Assembly: GCA_900541015.1 (NCBI GenBank) | Contig: UQIB01000009.1 | Span: forward strand, 1-64,000 | DNA length: 64,000 nt | Direction of reading: 5' to 3' | DNA from: an uncultured Collinsella sp. | GTDB taxonomy: Bacteria > Actinomycetota > Coriobacteriia > Coriobacteriales > Coriobacteriaceae | Shown here: positions 16,370 through 24,613 of the stretch, one piece after another | Numbering within the stretch: the first letter of the stretch is position 1 | Layout: every line of letters starts with the position of its first letter | Notes under the pieces: model-generated | The model's input: the letters and a program-made list of their open reading frames with translations, nothing else | Database searches by the model: none | Told to the model about the DNA's origin: nothing | Made by a program: the position numbers and the translations under genes

Positions 16370-17177
16370 TGAGCACACCCCCAGCGCGAAAGCTCAAGAG
16401 AGCGTAAATCAATACCGATAGACAGCTGGCTGCCACGCCATATCCCAGAAGCGTCAGCTGCCCCATATCGCTATACCCAAGGGCACATCCGACTCCAAGG
16501 TACGGCCCCGGAAGAAAGAAGATCCATCGCAAGGACGGTATGGGTGTCTGAAGGTAAGTTCCGTAGAGCGTCAAGCTCATGACAAATCCGATTATTACCA
16601 CAGCCCCGCTCAATACGGCGCTGCCTGTAATCCGATAGATGGTCACCGTCTCCAACGCAACCGATATCACCAATACGGCGTTAATCATCATCGCGGGCAA
16701 AAATGCAGCCAGCATGCTATACGCATAGTTTTGCCCTCCACGTGTTATCGCTATTGCAAACAGAAGAAGGCAAAGCGCACTATATGCTGCGCCAATTATT
16801 AAAGCAGACGAAAGTACATGTGCCAGAGCCCCGTTAAAGCAGGCAAGACCTCTTGCTGAAGAAATTCGGTATCCCTCTTCATAGCCGCGCTCCTGTAAAA
16901 TCGCCAGGCAAACGATGAGCGGAACGAACAGAGAGGTGCCGGCAAAAGCACTGCGCACAAGGGACTCATCGGGTGCAGAAGGATCGATTACATTCCAGCA
17001 GAAGCCAATATCCTCCCCAAAAACGCTATTGCCAAAGGCGAGCAACGTTGTTCCGTTTTTTAGAAAGATGCCGAAGAGAAGGCCGAACGCCAGCATAAGC
17101 GCAAGACCAAACTTCGCCGGAAACATCCTGTGCAAACGCATCATATCTGCCTTTATGGGATGGATCGCCCGCTTCAT
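16353..17177 (-). CDS. ABC-2-type exporter permease (first)
   Basis: A 274-residue membrane protein. After a short cytoplasmic N terminus (MKRAIHPIKADMMRLHRM) come about six helices; the loop before helix 3 contains LQERGYEEGYRISSARG, a cytoplasmic segment of the kind seen in ABC-2 permeases that contact the ATPase. The start codon overlaps the ATPase stop codon by four bases. It shares the low-GC composition of the cluster. It probably forms a heterodimer with the second permease. Confidence 0.72.
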   Translation of the reverse strand: MKRAIHPIKADMMRLHRMFPAKFGLALMLAFGLLFGIFLKNGTTLLAFGNSVFGEDIGFCWNVIDPSAPDESLVRSAFAGTSLFVPLIVCLAILQERGYEEGYRISSARGLACFNGALAHVLSSALIIGAAYSALCLLLFAIAITRGGQNYAYSMLAAFLPAMMINAVLVISVALETVTIYRITGSAVLSGAVVIIGFVMSLTLYGTYLQTPIPSLRWIFFLPGPYLGVGCALGYSDMGQLTLLGYGVAASCLSVLIYALLSFRAGGVLNGSSD

Positions 17178-17935
17178 AGCGAGACCGCCTTCATCAAGCG
17201 CCTGTAATACTCTTTTAGGGACGACGCCTCATCCCTTATGACGTCCATCGATTCCTTTTTCAGCAGTTCGCCGTCATGAAGAAACAGGCAGCTTGTTGCA
17301 ACCGATGCCAACTCATCCAAATCATGGCTAGAGATGAGCATGGTCTTACCCTGTTCTCGATTCAATCGACCGATAAGGGCCCATATACTCTCGATGCCCA
17401 GCGGGTCCAACCCGTTTGCTGGCTCATCAAAAATAAGCAGATCAGTGTCACCCAACAAAGCCGTAGCTATATCCAGCCGCCGTTTCATTCCCAGAGAAAA
17501 ACTGCTCACGCTCTTTTTCTCTTCGACGTCCAGCCCGACTAGGCTCAAAACGCGAGGAATCTCACGATTCGCATCAAGCCCCCATTCCAAACATCGGATT
17601 TGGAGATTCTCAACCGCACTGAGGGATTGGTATGCTCCGCTGGAATCTGGCACATAGCCGACACGCGTCCGCATCAAGCCAAGCTCTCTTTTTGATTTGC
17701 CTCCAAAGAGCTCCACGCTCCCCGACGATGGCTCGCAGAGGCCCAAGACGATTTTAATAAGCGTGCTTTTGCCCGCACCGTTTGCACCGACAAGGGCACA
17801 GAGCTCAGACTGATGCACCTCGAAGGAAACGTCATGCAAAACGTGCCGTTTCCCGTAGCGTTTTGAAACTTTTGATAGCTTTATCGCTGATGCGTTCATT
17901 GGACCCCCGTTCTGCTTGATAGAAAAATCGCTCAT
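17174..17935 (-). CDS. ABC-2-type exporter ATP-binding protein
   Basis: A 253-residue ATPase of the CcmA/multidrug class. Walker A is GANGAGKSTL, the signature is SFSLGMKRRLDIATALLG, Walker B is LLIFDEPANGLDP and the switch is ISSHDLDEL. The SLGMKRRL signature is typical of bacitracin/lantibiotic-type exporters. The start at 17935 has ribosome site AAGGAACGAT; an internal ATG (17899) is an alternative. It heads the operon of two permeases. The upstream XRE/DUF2975 pair ends in a terminator at about 18005-18045, so regulation by that XRE protein is possible but not proven. Confidence 0.9.
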   Translation of the reverse strand: MSDFSIKQNGGPMNASAIKLSKVSKRYGKRHVLHDVSFEVHQSELCALVGANGAGKSTLIKIVLGLCEPSSGSVELFGGKSKRELGLMRTRVGYVPDSSGAYQSLSAVENLQIRCLEWGLDANREIPRVLSLVGLDVEEKKSVSSFSLGMKRRLDIATALLGDTDLLIFDEPANGLDPLGIESIWALIGRLNREQGKTMLISSHDLDELASVATSCLFLHDGELLKKESMDVIRDEASSLKEYYRRLMKAVSL

Positions 17936-18004
17936 ATCGTTCCTTCTTTCCTTTATTGTTTTCCATTGCTGTTATTGTTTTTCGATAACTCATATTTGTC
18001 AAGA

Positions 18005-18045
18005 TAATCTAAAAGAAGGGACCCGTGTTAGACACGGGTCCCTTC
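18005..18045 (-). terminator. Intrinsic terminator of the XRE gene
   Basis: Perfect 14-base arms at 18015-18028 and 18032-18045 (GAAGGGACCCGTGT and complement) with a three-base loop, followed on the minus strand by TTTTAG. Confidence 0.88.
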
Positions 18046-18079
18046 ACGCTGATACTTCGTTTTAGTTGTTCGCCTTAAG

Positions 18080-18409
18080 CTACTCGTCACTCAAATCGAC
18101 AGCAAAGACTGATGTCGGAAGCGACGCCTCATTGCCTCCGCCGTCCCGCATCTGTCTCACGACATTTTTTGCGCGCTCGACAATAAGCTCCTCAAGCTCT
18201 TTCTCGCTCACGCGCTGAATAATATCTCCCGGTTGACAGTCAAGTTCATCGCAAATATCGAGAAGCGTCTTAAGGCGAATAGCTTTAATTTTTCCGTTTC
18301 TTAGCTTAGAAATATTAGCCGGAGTATGCCCCGTGGCACGAATCAGATCAGCACTGGTCTTTCCGGTCTTAAGCAGCTGCGTCTCAAGCTCGATGATGAG
18401 ATAGCTCAT
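18080..18409 (-). CDS. XRE-family (Cro/C1-type) regulator
   Basis: A 109-residue protein starting MSYLIIELETQLLKTGK. The helix-turn-helix (about residues 15-60) reads SADLIRATGHTPANISKLRNGKIKAIRLKTLLDICDELDCQPGDIIQ, the YozG-like HTH_26 type (quoted here as a region, key residues Ala, Ser, Lys, Leu of the two helices). The C-terminal 40 residues are acidic and probably unstructured. It begins right after the DUF2975 gene, with its TAGGAGGAAGC ribosome site overlapping that gene's stop codon. The DUF2975/XRE pair is a recurrent two-gene module in which the small regulator is assumed to act together with the membrane protein. Confidence 0.88.
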   Translation of the reverse strand: MSYLIIELETQLLKTGKTSADLIRATGHTPANISKLRNGKIKAIRLKTLLDICDELDCQPGDIIQRVSEKELEELIVERAKNVVRQMRDGGGNEASLPTSVFAVDLSDE

Positions 18410-18417
18410 GCTTCCTC

Positions 18418-18978
18418 CTACACAAGCTCGTCAGACTGCTCTTGGAGCAGCGAGGCATAACTCCAGATCACCGAGATACACAGACAGACAGCCGCGCCGA
18501 TAAGCGACCCCGCATCAAAGGCAACGCCTTGGCAAATCTCAATAACGAAGGAATGAGGCACGACGTAAAGCTCCAGCCCACCAATGGTAAGATTGACCGA
18601 TCCGTAGGCACCAATAAGCGAAACCGCGGCGTTAACAGCAAAGGCAAGCGCAAGAACACGGATAAGCCGCACATGCGTCTTGGTAAAGGGCGAGACGCCT
18701 CGCGAGATGTTACGGCTGATCCCACACAGAACGACAAGCGAAATACCCACGACGAGTGCCAGGCACAGTCCGCTTGGGATAACGATGCACCCGCCATCGA
18801 GAAGCGTCACGACGCCGAAAGAATCGACAGAAGCAACGTTTGCAACCGCATACCAGATCACGTAAACAACCAACGCGGCAAAAGCGACGAGCATCCCTGC
18901 AAAAACGGCTGCCATGCAAAAGCCAAGCTTCCTGATATTTTCGCCCGCTTTGGCCATACGCTGAACGCTGTTAGACAT
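18418..18978 (-). CDS. DUF2975 membrane protein
   Basis: From ATG 18978 (ribosome site GAGGGTGAG) the protein has 186 residues and four predicted membrane segments: about 20-45, 65-85, 105-130 and 155-175. The loop GISRNISRGVSPFTKTHVRLIRVLA is typical of DUF2975 proteins, where NxxxGxPFT precedes a helix. Function is unknown. It is translationally coupled to the XRE gene downstream. The longer frame to 19077 adds a Cys-rich leader without a ribosome site and is rejected. Confidence 0.78.
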   Translation of the reverse strand: MSNSVQRMAKAGENIRKLGFCMAAVFAGMLVAFAALVVYVIWYAVANVASVDSFGVVTLLDGGCIVIPSGLCLALVVGISLVVLCGISRNISRGVSPFTKTHVRLIRVLALAFAVNAAVSLIGAYGSVNLTIGGLELYVVPHSFVIEICQGVAFDAGSLIGAAVCLCISVIWSYASLLQEQSDELV

Positions 18979-19120
18979 ACACTCACCCTCATCGACTCTA
19001 TCGTTATTCGAACAGTTTATCGAACAACGATATTGATTGCATGCGGAAAGCCCCGCCAGTGCGCATAGCCCATTCACTAATCAGAAGGGGTGAGAGTGGA
19101 TTTTTGGACACGTATCGAAC

Positions 19121-19184
19121 GAGAGTGGATAATCTCCCACTTCGAGGCCACCACCGGGCCTAAAACGGGAGATTATCCACTCTC
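19121..19184. repeat. Palindromic element with GAGAGTGGAT arms
   Basis: Perfect 18-base arms at 19121-19138 and 19167-19184 with a 28-base spacer. A further direct copy of GAGAGTGGAT lies at 19092-19101. The element lies between the DUF2975 gene and the Hpt gene. Confidence 0.7.
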
Positions 19185-19208
19185 ATAGTCATCAAGGCTC
19201 GCAAGCTC

Positions 19209-19565
19209 TTATTCGGCCGCCTCGCGCAGGGCCGACATCGTAGCCGCATATTGCTGCTGCAACGCATGCATTCCCTCGCGAGCGCCGTCAACGGCATCGG
19301 CGCCGCGCAGCGCTTCGGTCACCACGACCGCCGGCTCGTACAGATTATCGAATCCCAGGTTCTGGCTCACGCCCTTGAGCGTGTGCGCTGCCATAAACGC
19401 TTCCTCGGCGTCTCCTGCCGCCATGGCAGCCTCCAACCTGTCCATGCTCTCGTCATCTAAAAACTTGAGGGCAAAGCGGCTAAGCATTTCCTCGCCCATC
19501 AGCCGAGCGCACGCGTCATCATAATTAGCGCCGATCTTCTCATACGCCTCACGCATGGAAATCAT
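19209..19565 (-). CDS. Hpt (histidine phosphotransfer) domain protein
   Basis: A 118-residue single-domain Hpt protein. The phosphoacceptor is His61 in AAHTLKGVSQNLGF, which matches the canonical HxLKGxxxxLG motif. Helices before and after complete the four-helix bundle. It lies 23 bases downstream of the GGDEF-REC-HD-GYP gene and is co-transcribed with it, so the REC domain of that protein is the natural phosphorelay partner. No histidine kinase is encoded nearby; the phosphate source must be elsewhere. Ribosome site AAAGGAG. Confidence 0.9.
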   Translation of the reverse strand: MISMREAYEKIGANYDDACARLMGEEMLSRFALKFLDDESMDRLEAAMAAGDAEEAFMAAHTLKGVSQNLGFDNLYEPAVVVTEALRGADAVDGAREGMHALQQQYAATMSALREAAE

Positions 19566-19588
19566 GGATTAAAACTCCTTTGGTCAAA

Positions 19589-21469
19589 CTAAATCGTGGG
19601 AAACGCGACAACGTCGGCGGGGCGTGCCAACGTCTCGGCAATACGGTCTTGCACCTCGAGCAGGCAGTCGAGCAACAGCGGGTTAAAGGTGCCGCACTTA
19701 CCGTCCGGGATCATCTGGATCGCCTCCTTGTGCGGGATAGCGTCCTTGTACACGCGCACGCTCGTCAGCGCATCATACACGTCGGCCACCGAGACCACCT
19801 GCGCGGCAATGGGAATCTCGTCGCCCTTAAGGCCATCGGGATAACCCTTGCCGTCCCAGCGCTCGTGATGCCAACGCGCAATCTGGTACGCATATTCCAT
19901 AAGCGCATTGCCGACGTGATGGCGACCCAGCTCAAGCAACATGTCGGCGCCGATCGTGGTATGCGTCTTCATAATCTCGAACTCCTCGGGCGTAAGGCGC
20001 CCGGGTTTGTTGAGGATCGCATCGTCAATCGCCATCTTGCCAATATCGTGCAGCGCCGAAGCCAGGGCAATCGTGGAGCGCTCCTCATTGTCGAGGGAGA
20101 TAGTGTCGCTACGCTGGACCAGACAGTCAAGCAGCAGCTCGGTCAGCTTCTCGATGTTCGTAACGTGCCTGCCGCTCTCGCCGTTGCGAAGCTCCATGAC
20201 GCCGGCCATGATGTCGATGAGCATGCGACTGTTCTTGACGCGCTCGTTGTACTGCTGGGACAGCAGGCTCGTCAGGCGGCGCTGTTTGGCGTATAGGCGG
20301 ATGGTGTTGCTTACACGGCGGCGCACGACACGGGAGTCAAACGGGCGGTTGATATAGTCCGAGGCGCCCAGCTCGTACGCGCGCAGAACCATATCATCGG
20401 AATCTTCGCTCGAAATCATGATGAAAGGCAGATTGTCGATACCCGATCGGCGCGACAGATCGGCCAACACCTCAAAGCCGCTTATGCCCGGCATGACAAT
20501 ATCCAGCAGCACGAGCGACAGTTCATCGCCATAGCGGTCGACCATGTCGAGTGCCGCGCGACCGTTATCAGCCTCGAGGATGCAATACTCATCCTTGAGC
20601 ATCTCGTTGAGAATGGCTCGGTTCATCTCGGAGTCATCGACAATAAGCACCAAAGGCTTTTCGCTTTGGAAGGCCTCGATGGAATCGGCATCAGTCACGA
20701 CCGTACCGGCTTTTGCCTTAGCGCGGCTCAGTAACTGGACAGCACGGCCAACGCCCTCATCGACCGTCTCGCCATGAATGCGAACGCCACCAACACATGC
20801 CGTCAAGCTCACGTACTCATGGCCCGGAACAATCGTGGCATGAACGGCATCGGATACCTGATGCAGGCGACGGGCGAAGTCATCGGAGGGAATATTGGGC
20901 ATGACGACCACAAACTTGTCGCAGCCATAGCGCACAAGCTCGTCAGTCGAACGAATTCCGCTGCGTATGGCTGTCGCCACAGCACCGAGTGCAAGGTCGC
21001 CGGCATGATGGCCACACGTATCGTTGAAGACCCTAAAATCATCAAGGTCGATCATCGCAACGCCGGCATTCATGCGGGCGCTACGGAGCTTTTCCTCGTA
21101 ATATCGGCGATTGCGCACACTCGTCAGCACGTCGGTGTAGACAAGGTCCTCTTCTGCAGTCTCTTGTTCATCGATCGGACGCACCATCAGCAGGACGTGA
21201 GGCTCGCCCTCGACCTTCAGAGGGCGTAGGCGAGCGCGGTACTCAACACCATCGTTGAGCAGTTGCTCCGACAACTCATCGGAGTCTGCCAAAGCCTCAA
21301 GACTCGACTGACGCAGACAAGGGCAGCGATCGCCGGCGAGCAGGCAGTTAGGCTCGCTCTTAATCTGATCGGCCGACAGCAAACGCACCACGGGGTAGGT
21401 CTTCGCGACGCGGGCGACCTCAGCGGCAGCCTCCTCGTCGGTTAGATTGACCTCGTGATTATTGAGCAT
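19589..21469 (-). CDS. Three-domain signalling protein: degenerate GGDEF, receiver, HD-GYP
   Basis: The 626-residue protein has an N-terminal PAS-like part (1-105), a GGDEF domain (about 108-265), a receiver domain (272-390) and an HD-GYP phosphodiesterase domain (about 400-615). In the GGDEF domain the active-site motif reads GCDKF (182-186) instead of GGDEF, so cyclase activity is unlikely. The receiver keeps the phosphorylatable Asp323 in LLDIVMPG. HD-GYP is intact: HDIGK at 474-478 and HHERWDGKGYPDG near 534-546. Expected role: cyclic-di-GMP degradation controlled by phosphorylation, with the degenerate domain perhaps binding GTP. The next gene encodes an Hpt protein. Confidence 0.9.
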   Translation of the reverse strand: MLNNHEVNLTDEEAAAEVARVAKTYPVVRLLSADQIKSEPNCLLAGDRCPCLRQSSLEALADSDELSEQLLNDGVEYRARLRPLKVEGEPHVLLMVRPIDEQETAEEDLVYTDVLTSVRNRRYYEEKLRSARMNAGVAMIDLDDFRVFNDTCGHHAGDLALGAVATAIRSGIRSTDELVRYGCDKFVVVMPNIPSDDFARRLHQVSDAVHATIVPGHEYVSLTACVGGVRIHGETVDEGVGRAVQLLSRAKAKAGTVVTDADSIEAFQSEKPLVLIVDDSEMNRAILNEMLKDEYCILEADNGRAALDMVDRYGDELSLVLLDIVMPGISGFEVLADLSRRSGIDNLPFIMISSEDSDDMVLRAYELGASDYINRPFDSRVVRRRVSNTIRLYAKQRRLTSLLSQQYNERVKNSRMLIDIMAGVMELRNGESGRHVTNIEKLTELLLDCLVQRSDTISLDNEERSTIALASALHDIGKMAIDDAILNKPGRLTPEEFEIMKTHTTIGADMLLELGRHHVGNALMEYAYQIARWHHERWDGKGYPDGLKGDEIPIAAQVVSVADVYDALTSVRVYKDAIPHKEAIQMIPDGKCGTFNPLLLDCLLEVQDRIAETLARPADVVAFPTI

Positions 21470-21680
21470 ATGGGGCCCCTTCGATAGTTTCGCATGGTAG
21501 CGGTGGGTTCCAAATGCTACAAGGGTAACACCTTGCCGATGCAGGTAAGCACGTGAATGCTGTTACATTTTTATGAGTTGGCAGACGGTGCGATTGAAGC
21601 CGCAGGCGTGAGGTTTTGAGCACATTTGTTAACACGGCCGAAACGTTTGCGGGTGAAGGCTGTTTTGATTTTTACGGCTG

Positions 21681-22490
21681 CTAGAGCTCCAGGATGCCAC
21701 GGACAGTCTGGGCAGCCGCTGCCGGGCGATCGCGCAGGCCGTTGTGCGCGCCGGGAACCATTACGAGCGGACAGTCCAAAAGCTCAGCCGCCATCCTCGT
21801 TCCCGCCTCGCGAGGCGTACCAATCGAGAGCTCGCCCAAAAGCACGGCGGCCACCGTTTTCGACGCGCGAACGCTATCCCAATCGGGAACGCAGGTCATA
21901 GTAATCCCGTATTCGTTCGCCATGAAACTGCGGCCGTTGCGCAGGGCATGCTTAGCTTCTGCCTCGGTTAACTTGGGGGCCTCAGGGTCCGAATCGCCGA
22001 TGGCGCCCAGGAAGGCCCGTAATGCCCTGGAAACCTTTCCCGCGGCGATCATCTCGAGCAAAACCGGGGCCGCACCCAGGCCGGCGCCCTCATCCGTCAC
22101 GGCGGGTTCATGCAGAATCGCACGCGAGATTATGGCGGGGTTTGCACGGAGAAGCTCCAGGGCCACCAACGTACCGGCACTGTGCGCGAGCACGTTTGCC
22201 GGAGCGCCAATATGCTCGATAACAGCCTGCAGGTCGGCGGCCTGGGCAGCGAGGTCGTAGCGTCCGTCTGCAGCGTCGCCGCTCTCGCCGCAACCGCGGC
22301 GGTCGTAGGCAATGACGCGACAGTCGCGGGCGAGCTCGCGGGCGATGGCGTCAAAAAAGACACCGTCGACGCAGGCGCCGTGCACGCACACCAAGGCGGG
22401 TGTATCGGACGATACAACCGGACTGGCATACTCGCGGCAGGCAATCGTGGTGCCCGCATTCTCGACCGTAAATTCCATGTTGTGCCCCAT
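21681..22490 (-). CDS. Alpha/beta hydrolase
   Basis: The fold is recognisable from the oxyanion region VCVHGACVDG, the strand YDRRGCGESG, the nucleophile elbow AHSAGTLVAL (Ser) and a C-terminal VPGAHNGLRDRP segment carrying the likely catalytic His. Length is about 269 residues from ATG 22490. Starts at 22541 and 22478 are also possible; none has a strong ribosome site. The family includes esterases, lyases and haloperoxidase-like enzymes, so substrate is open. It is divergent from the radical SAM gene and appears monocistronic. Confidence 0.82.
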   Translation of the reverse strand: MGHNMEFTVENAGTTIACREYASPVVSSDTPALVCVHGACVDGVFFDAIARELARDCRVIAYDRRGCGESGDAADGRYDLAAQAADLQAVIEHIGAPANVLAHSAGTLVALELLRANPAIISRAILHEPAVTDEGAGLGAAPVLLEMIAAGKVSRALRAFLGAIGDSDPEAPKLTEAEAKHALRNGRSFMANEYGITMTCVPDWDSVRASKTVAAVLLGELSIGTPREAGTRMAAELLDCPLVMVPGAHNGLRDRPAAAAQTVRGILEL

Positions 22491-22653
22491 CGTCTTGCGT
22501 TTTGTTAACAGATTAACTGTACCCGACCCGATACCTTTCATGACGCGGCATCGAAGGCAGAGTTAAAAAACGAAACCTGCAAAGCACAAGCCCGGACCAT
22601 ACGTTGGAGCCGATGCTATGCTTAAGGTTAATTGTCTTGAGGAGCTTTTACCT

Positions 22654-23430
22654 ATGTCTACGTTTCTAAATGCCAGCCCCATCTTTGGGCCCGTTCGCAG
22701 CCGTCGCCTGGGCCTTTCGCTCGGTGTCAACATGATGCCGGCGAGCGGCAAGATCTGCACGTTCGACTGCATCTACTGCGAGAACGGTCTCAATGCCGAG
22801 CGCCCCTGCCACGAATCGTATAACACGGCTGCCGTGGTGCTCGATGCACTCGAGGCCAAATTGCGCGAGATGGCAGTCGAAGGTGAGCTGCCCGATGTAA
22901 TCACGTTTGCCGGCAACGGCGAGCCCACCGCCGCACCGGAGTTTCCGCAGGCCATCGCCGGCGCTGTCGCGCTGCGCGACGAGCTTGCCCCAAACTCCAA
23001 GATTGCCGTGCTCTCCAACGGCACGCGCGCCGACCGCCCCGAGGTGCACGACGCGCTCATGATGGTCGACGACAACATCCTCAAGCTCGATACGATCGAC
23101 CCGGCATTTATCCAGCTGCTCGATCAACCCGTTGGCCCCTACGATGTGGAGCATCAGATCGAGACGTTCGCGAGCTTTAACGGCCACGTCATTATCCAGA
23201 CGATGTTTTTGACCGGCGAACATCAGGGCAAGCCTCTCGACAATACCGGCGAGGAGTTCGTTGGCCCTTGGCTCGCGGCACTCGAGCGCATTCGTCCGCA
23301 GGAGGCGACCATCTACACGGTGGCGCGCGAGACACCGGTCGCCGGCCTTGCCAAAGCGGCGCCCGAGGTGCTCGACGCCATTGCCGCGCGCGTCCAAGCC
23401 CTCAGCATTCCCTGCCAGGTAAGCTACTAG
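22654..23430 (+). CDS. Radical SAM protein (COG0731-like)
   Basis: The 258-residue protein begins MSTFLNASPIFGPVRSRRLG with ribosome site TTGAGGAGC; the longer frame to 22618 is a leader. The 4Fe-4S motif CxxxCxxC is CTFDCIYC near residue 37. The following FAGNGEPTAAPEF segment is the GGE-like SAM-binding motif. IFGPVRSRRLGLSLGVN is a hallmark of a group often annotated as wyosine-formation-like radical SAM proteins, whose bacterial function is uncertain. No auxiliary cluster motif is visible. Confidence 0.82.
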   Translation: MSTFLNASPIFGPVRSRRLGLSLGVNMMPASGKICTFDCIYCENGLNAERPCHESYNTAAVVLDALEAKLREMAVEGELPDVITFAGNGEPTAAPEFPQAIAGAVALRDELAPNSKIAVLSNGTRADRPEVHDALMMVDDNILKLDTIDPAFIQLLDQPVGPYDVEHQIETFASFNGHVIIQTMFLTGEHQGKPLDNTGEEFVGPWLAALERIRPQEATIYTVARETPVAGLAKAAPEVLDAIAARVQALSIPCQVSY

Positions 23431-23471
23431 CAAAACCACGCAGCAGCCAGTGTCCGCCATCCCACTCCATC

Positions 23472-23538
23472 AGTTGCGGTGATATAGTTCCTATTTGTGC
23501 TGTTAAACCGCTTAAATCGGAACTATATCACCGCAACT
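23472..23538. repeat. Palindromic repeat with GTTGCGGTGATATAG arms, copy 1
   Basis: Arms of 20 bases (23472-23491 and 23519-23538) are perfectly complementary. A relative with nearly the same arms lies at 29861-29931. The loop sequences differ. Confidence 0.8.
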
Positions 23539-23590
23539 TTTATGGATACGTGAGTGGGCTATACTAGCTGCGGATGAAAGGAAGTTAGCC

Positions 23591-24478
23591 ATGTTTGACA
23601 ACGGACCTGTGCCCGGCCGCAACGACGCCTGCTGGTGCGGCAGCGGCAAAAAATATAAGAAATGTCATAGCGCCTTCGACGAGCGCCTCGAGCGCCTGTG
23701 GGAAGAGGGCTGGGAGGTCCTGCCCCGCACGCTCTACAAGACGCCCGCCGATATCGAGGGCATCAAGCGCTCGGCCGCCATCAACGTGGGCGTGCTCGAC
23801 TACGTAGGTGAGCACATCGCCGCAGGCATGACCACCAACCAGATCGACCAGATGATCTACGACTACACCGTCGAGCACGGCGGCACGCCGGCAGACCTCA
23901 ACTACGAGGGCTACCCCAAGAGCGTATGCACCTCGATCAATGACGTCGTCTGTCACGGCATCCCCTGCGATACGGACGTGTTGCACGAGGGCGACATCAT
24001 CAACGTGGACTGCTCCACGATCTTGGACGGCTACTTTAGCGACTCGAGCCGCATGTTCTGCATCGGCGAGGTCTCTGCCGAGCGCCAGCATCTTGTCGAC
24101 GTCACCCGCGCCAGCGTGGAGGCGGGTCTGGCCGCCGTCAAGCCGTGGCTGCCGCTGTCCGTGATGGCCGAGGCCGTGCAAAAGACGGTCGAGGACGCCG
24201 GTTTTAGCGTGGTGCGCGAGTACGGCGGACACGGCATCGGTAAGGAGTTCCACGAGGACCCGTTTGTGGGCTTTACCACCGAGGCGCCCGATGTGGACAC
24301 CATTATGGCTCCGGGCATGGTCTTTACCATCGAGCCCATGGTCAACGCCGGAGCGCCCGACATCAAGATCAGCAAGGGCGATGGCTGGTGCGTGCGCACC
24401 AAGGACGGCAGCGATTCGGCCCAGTGCGAGGTACAGCTCGTGGTGACCGAGGACGGTTACGAACTGCTGAGCTGGTAG
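23591..24478 (+). CDS. map: Methionine aminopeptidase type I with N-terminal SEC-C zinc motif
   Basis: The 295-residue protein starts MFDNGPVPGRNDACWCGSGK; residues 8-26 form a SEC-C motif (PGRNDxCxCGSGKKYKxCH) that binds zinc. From about residue 50 a type I methionine aminopeptidase follows, with metal ligands in VNVDCSTILDGYFSD, the HGIGKEFHEDP histidines, the TIEPMV glutamate and the final CEVQLVVTEDG glutamate. It removes the initiator Met from nascent proteins. SEC-C fusions are known in Actinobacteria and Clostridia and are thought to help at the ribosome. A strong terminator follows. Ribosome site GAAAGGAAG. Confidence 0.94.
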   Translation: MFDNGPVPGRNDACWCGSGKKYKKCHSAFDERLERLWEEGWEVLPRTLYKTPADIEGIKRSAAINVGVLDYVGEHIAAGMTTNQIDQMIYDYTVEHGGTPADLNYEGYPKSVCTSINDVVCHGIPCDTDVLHEGDIINVDCSTILDGYFSDSSRMFCIGEVSAERQHLVDVTRASVEAGLAAVKPWLPLSVMAEAVQKTVEDAGFSVVREYGGHGIGKEFHEDPFVGFTTEAPDVDTIMAPGMVFTIEPMVNAGAPDIKISKGDGWCVRTKDGSDSAQCEVQLVVTEDGYELLSW

Positions 24479-24487
24479 CTGCGGATG

Positions 24488-24540
24488 CGCCGGGCTTCGC
24501 GATGGATATGTTAACCATCGCGAAGCCCGGCGTTTTATTT
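24488..24540 (+). terminator. Intrinsic terminator after map
   Basis: Perfect 18-base arms (24488-24505 and 24515-24532) are followed by TTTTATTT. Confidence 0.92.
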
Positions 24541-24547
24541 GAACGTT

Positions 24548-24593
24548 TTACCTGATAAAACCTGCCAAAATAAACCTGTCCCTTTTTGTCAGG
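24548..24593. repeat. AAACCTGCC/GGCAGGTTT repeat, copy 1
   Basis: Contains the shared block GATAAAACCTGCCAAAATAA followed by ACCTGTCCCTTTTTGTCAGG. Other copies: 25757-25805, 30654-30699, 34224-34266 (inverted) and 61551-61600. Each can form a small hairpin between ACCTGCCAAAA and TTTTTGGCAGGT. Confidence 0.8.
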
Positions 24594-24613
24594 TCGAGCG
24601 GAGAGGACTGCTT

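Noticed and set aside
24539..24613. Upstream ATG start of the hydroxyacid dehydrogenase
   Set aside because: The first 25 codons translate a dispersed repeat; the GTG at 24614 has a proper ribosome site and fits the family.
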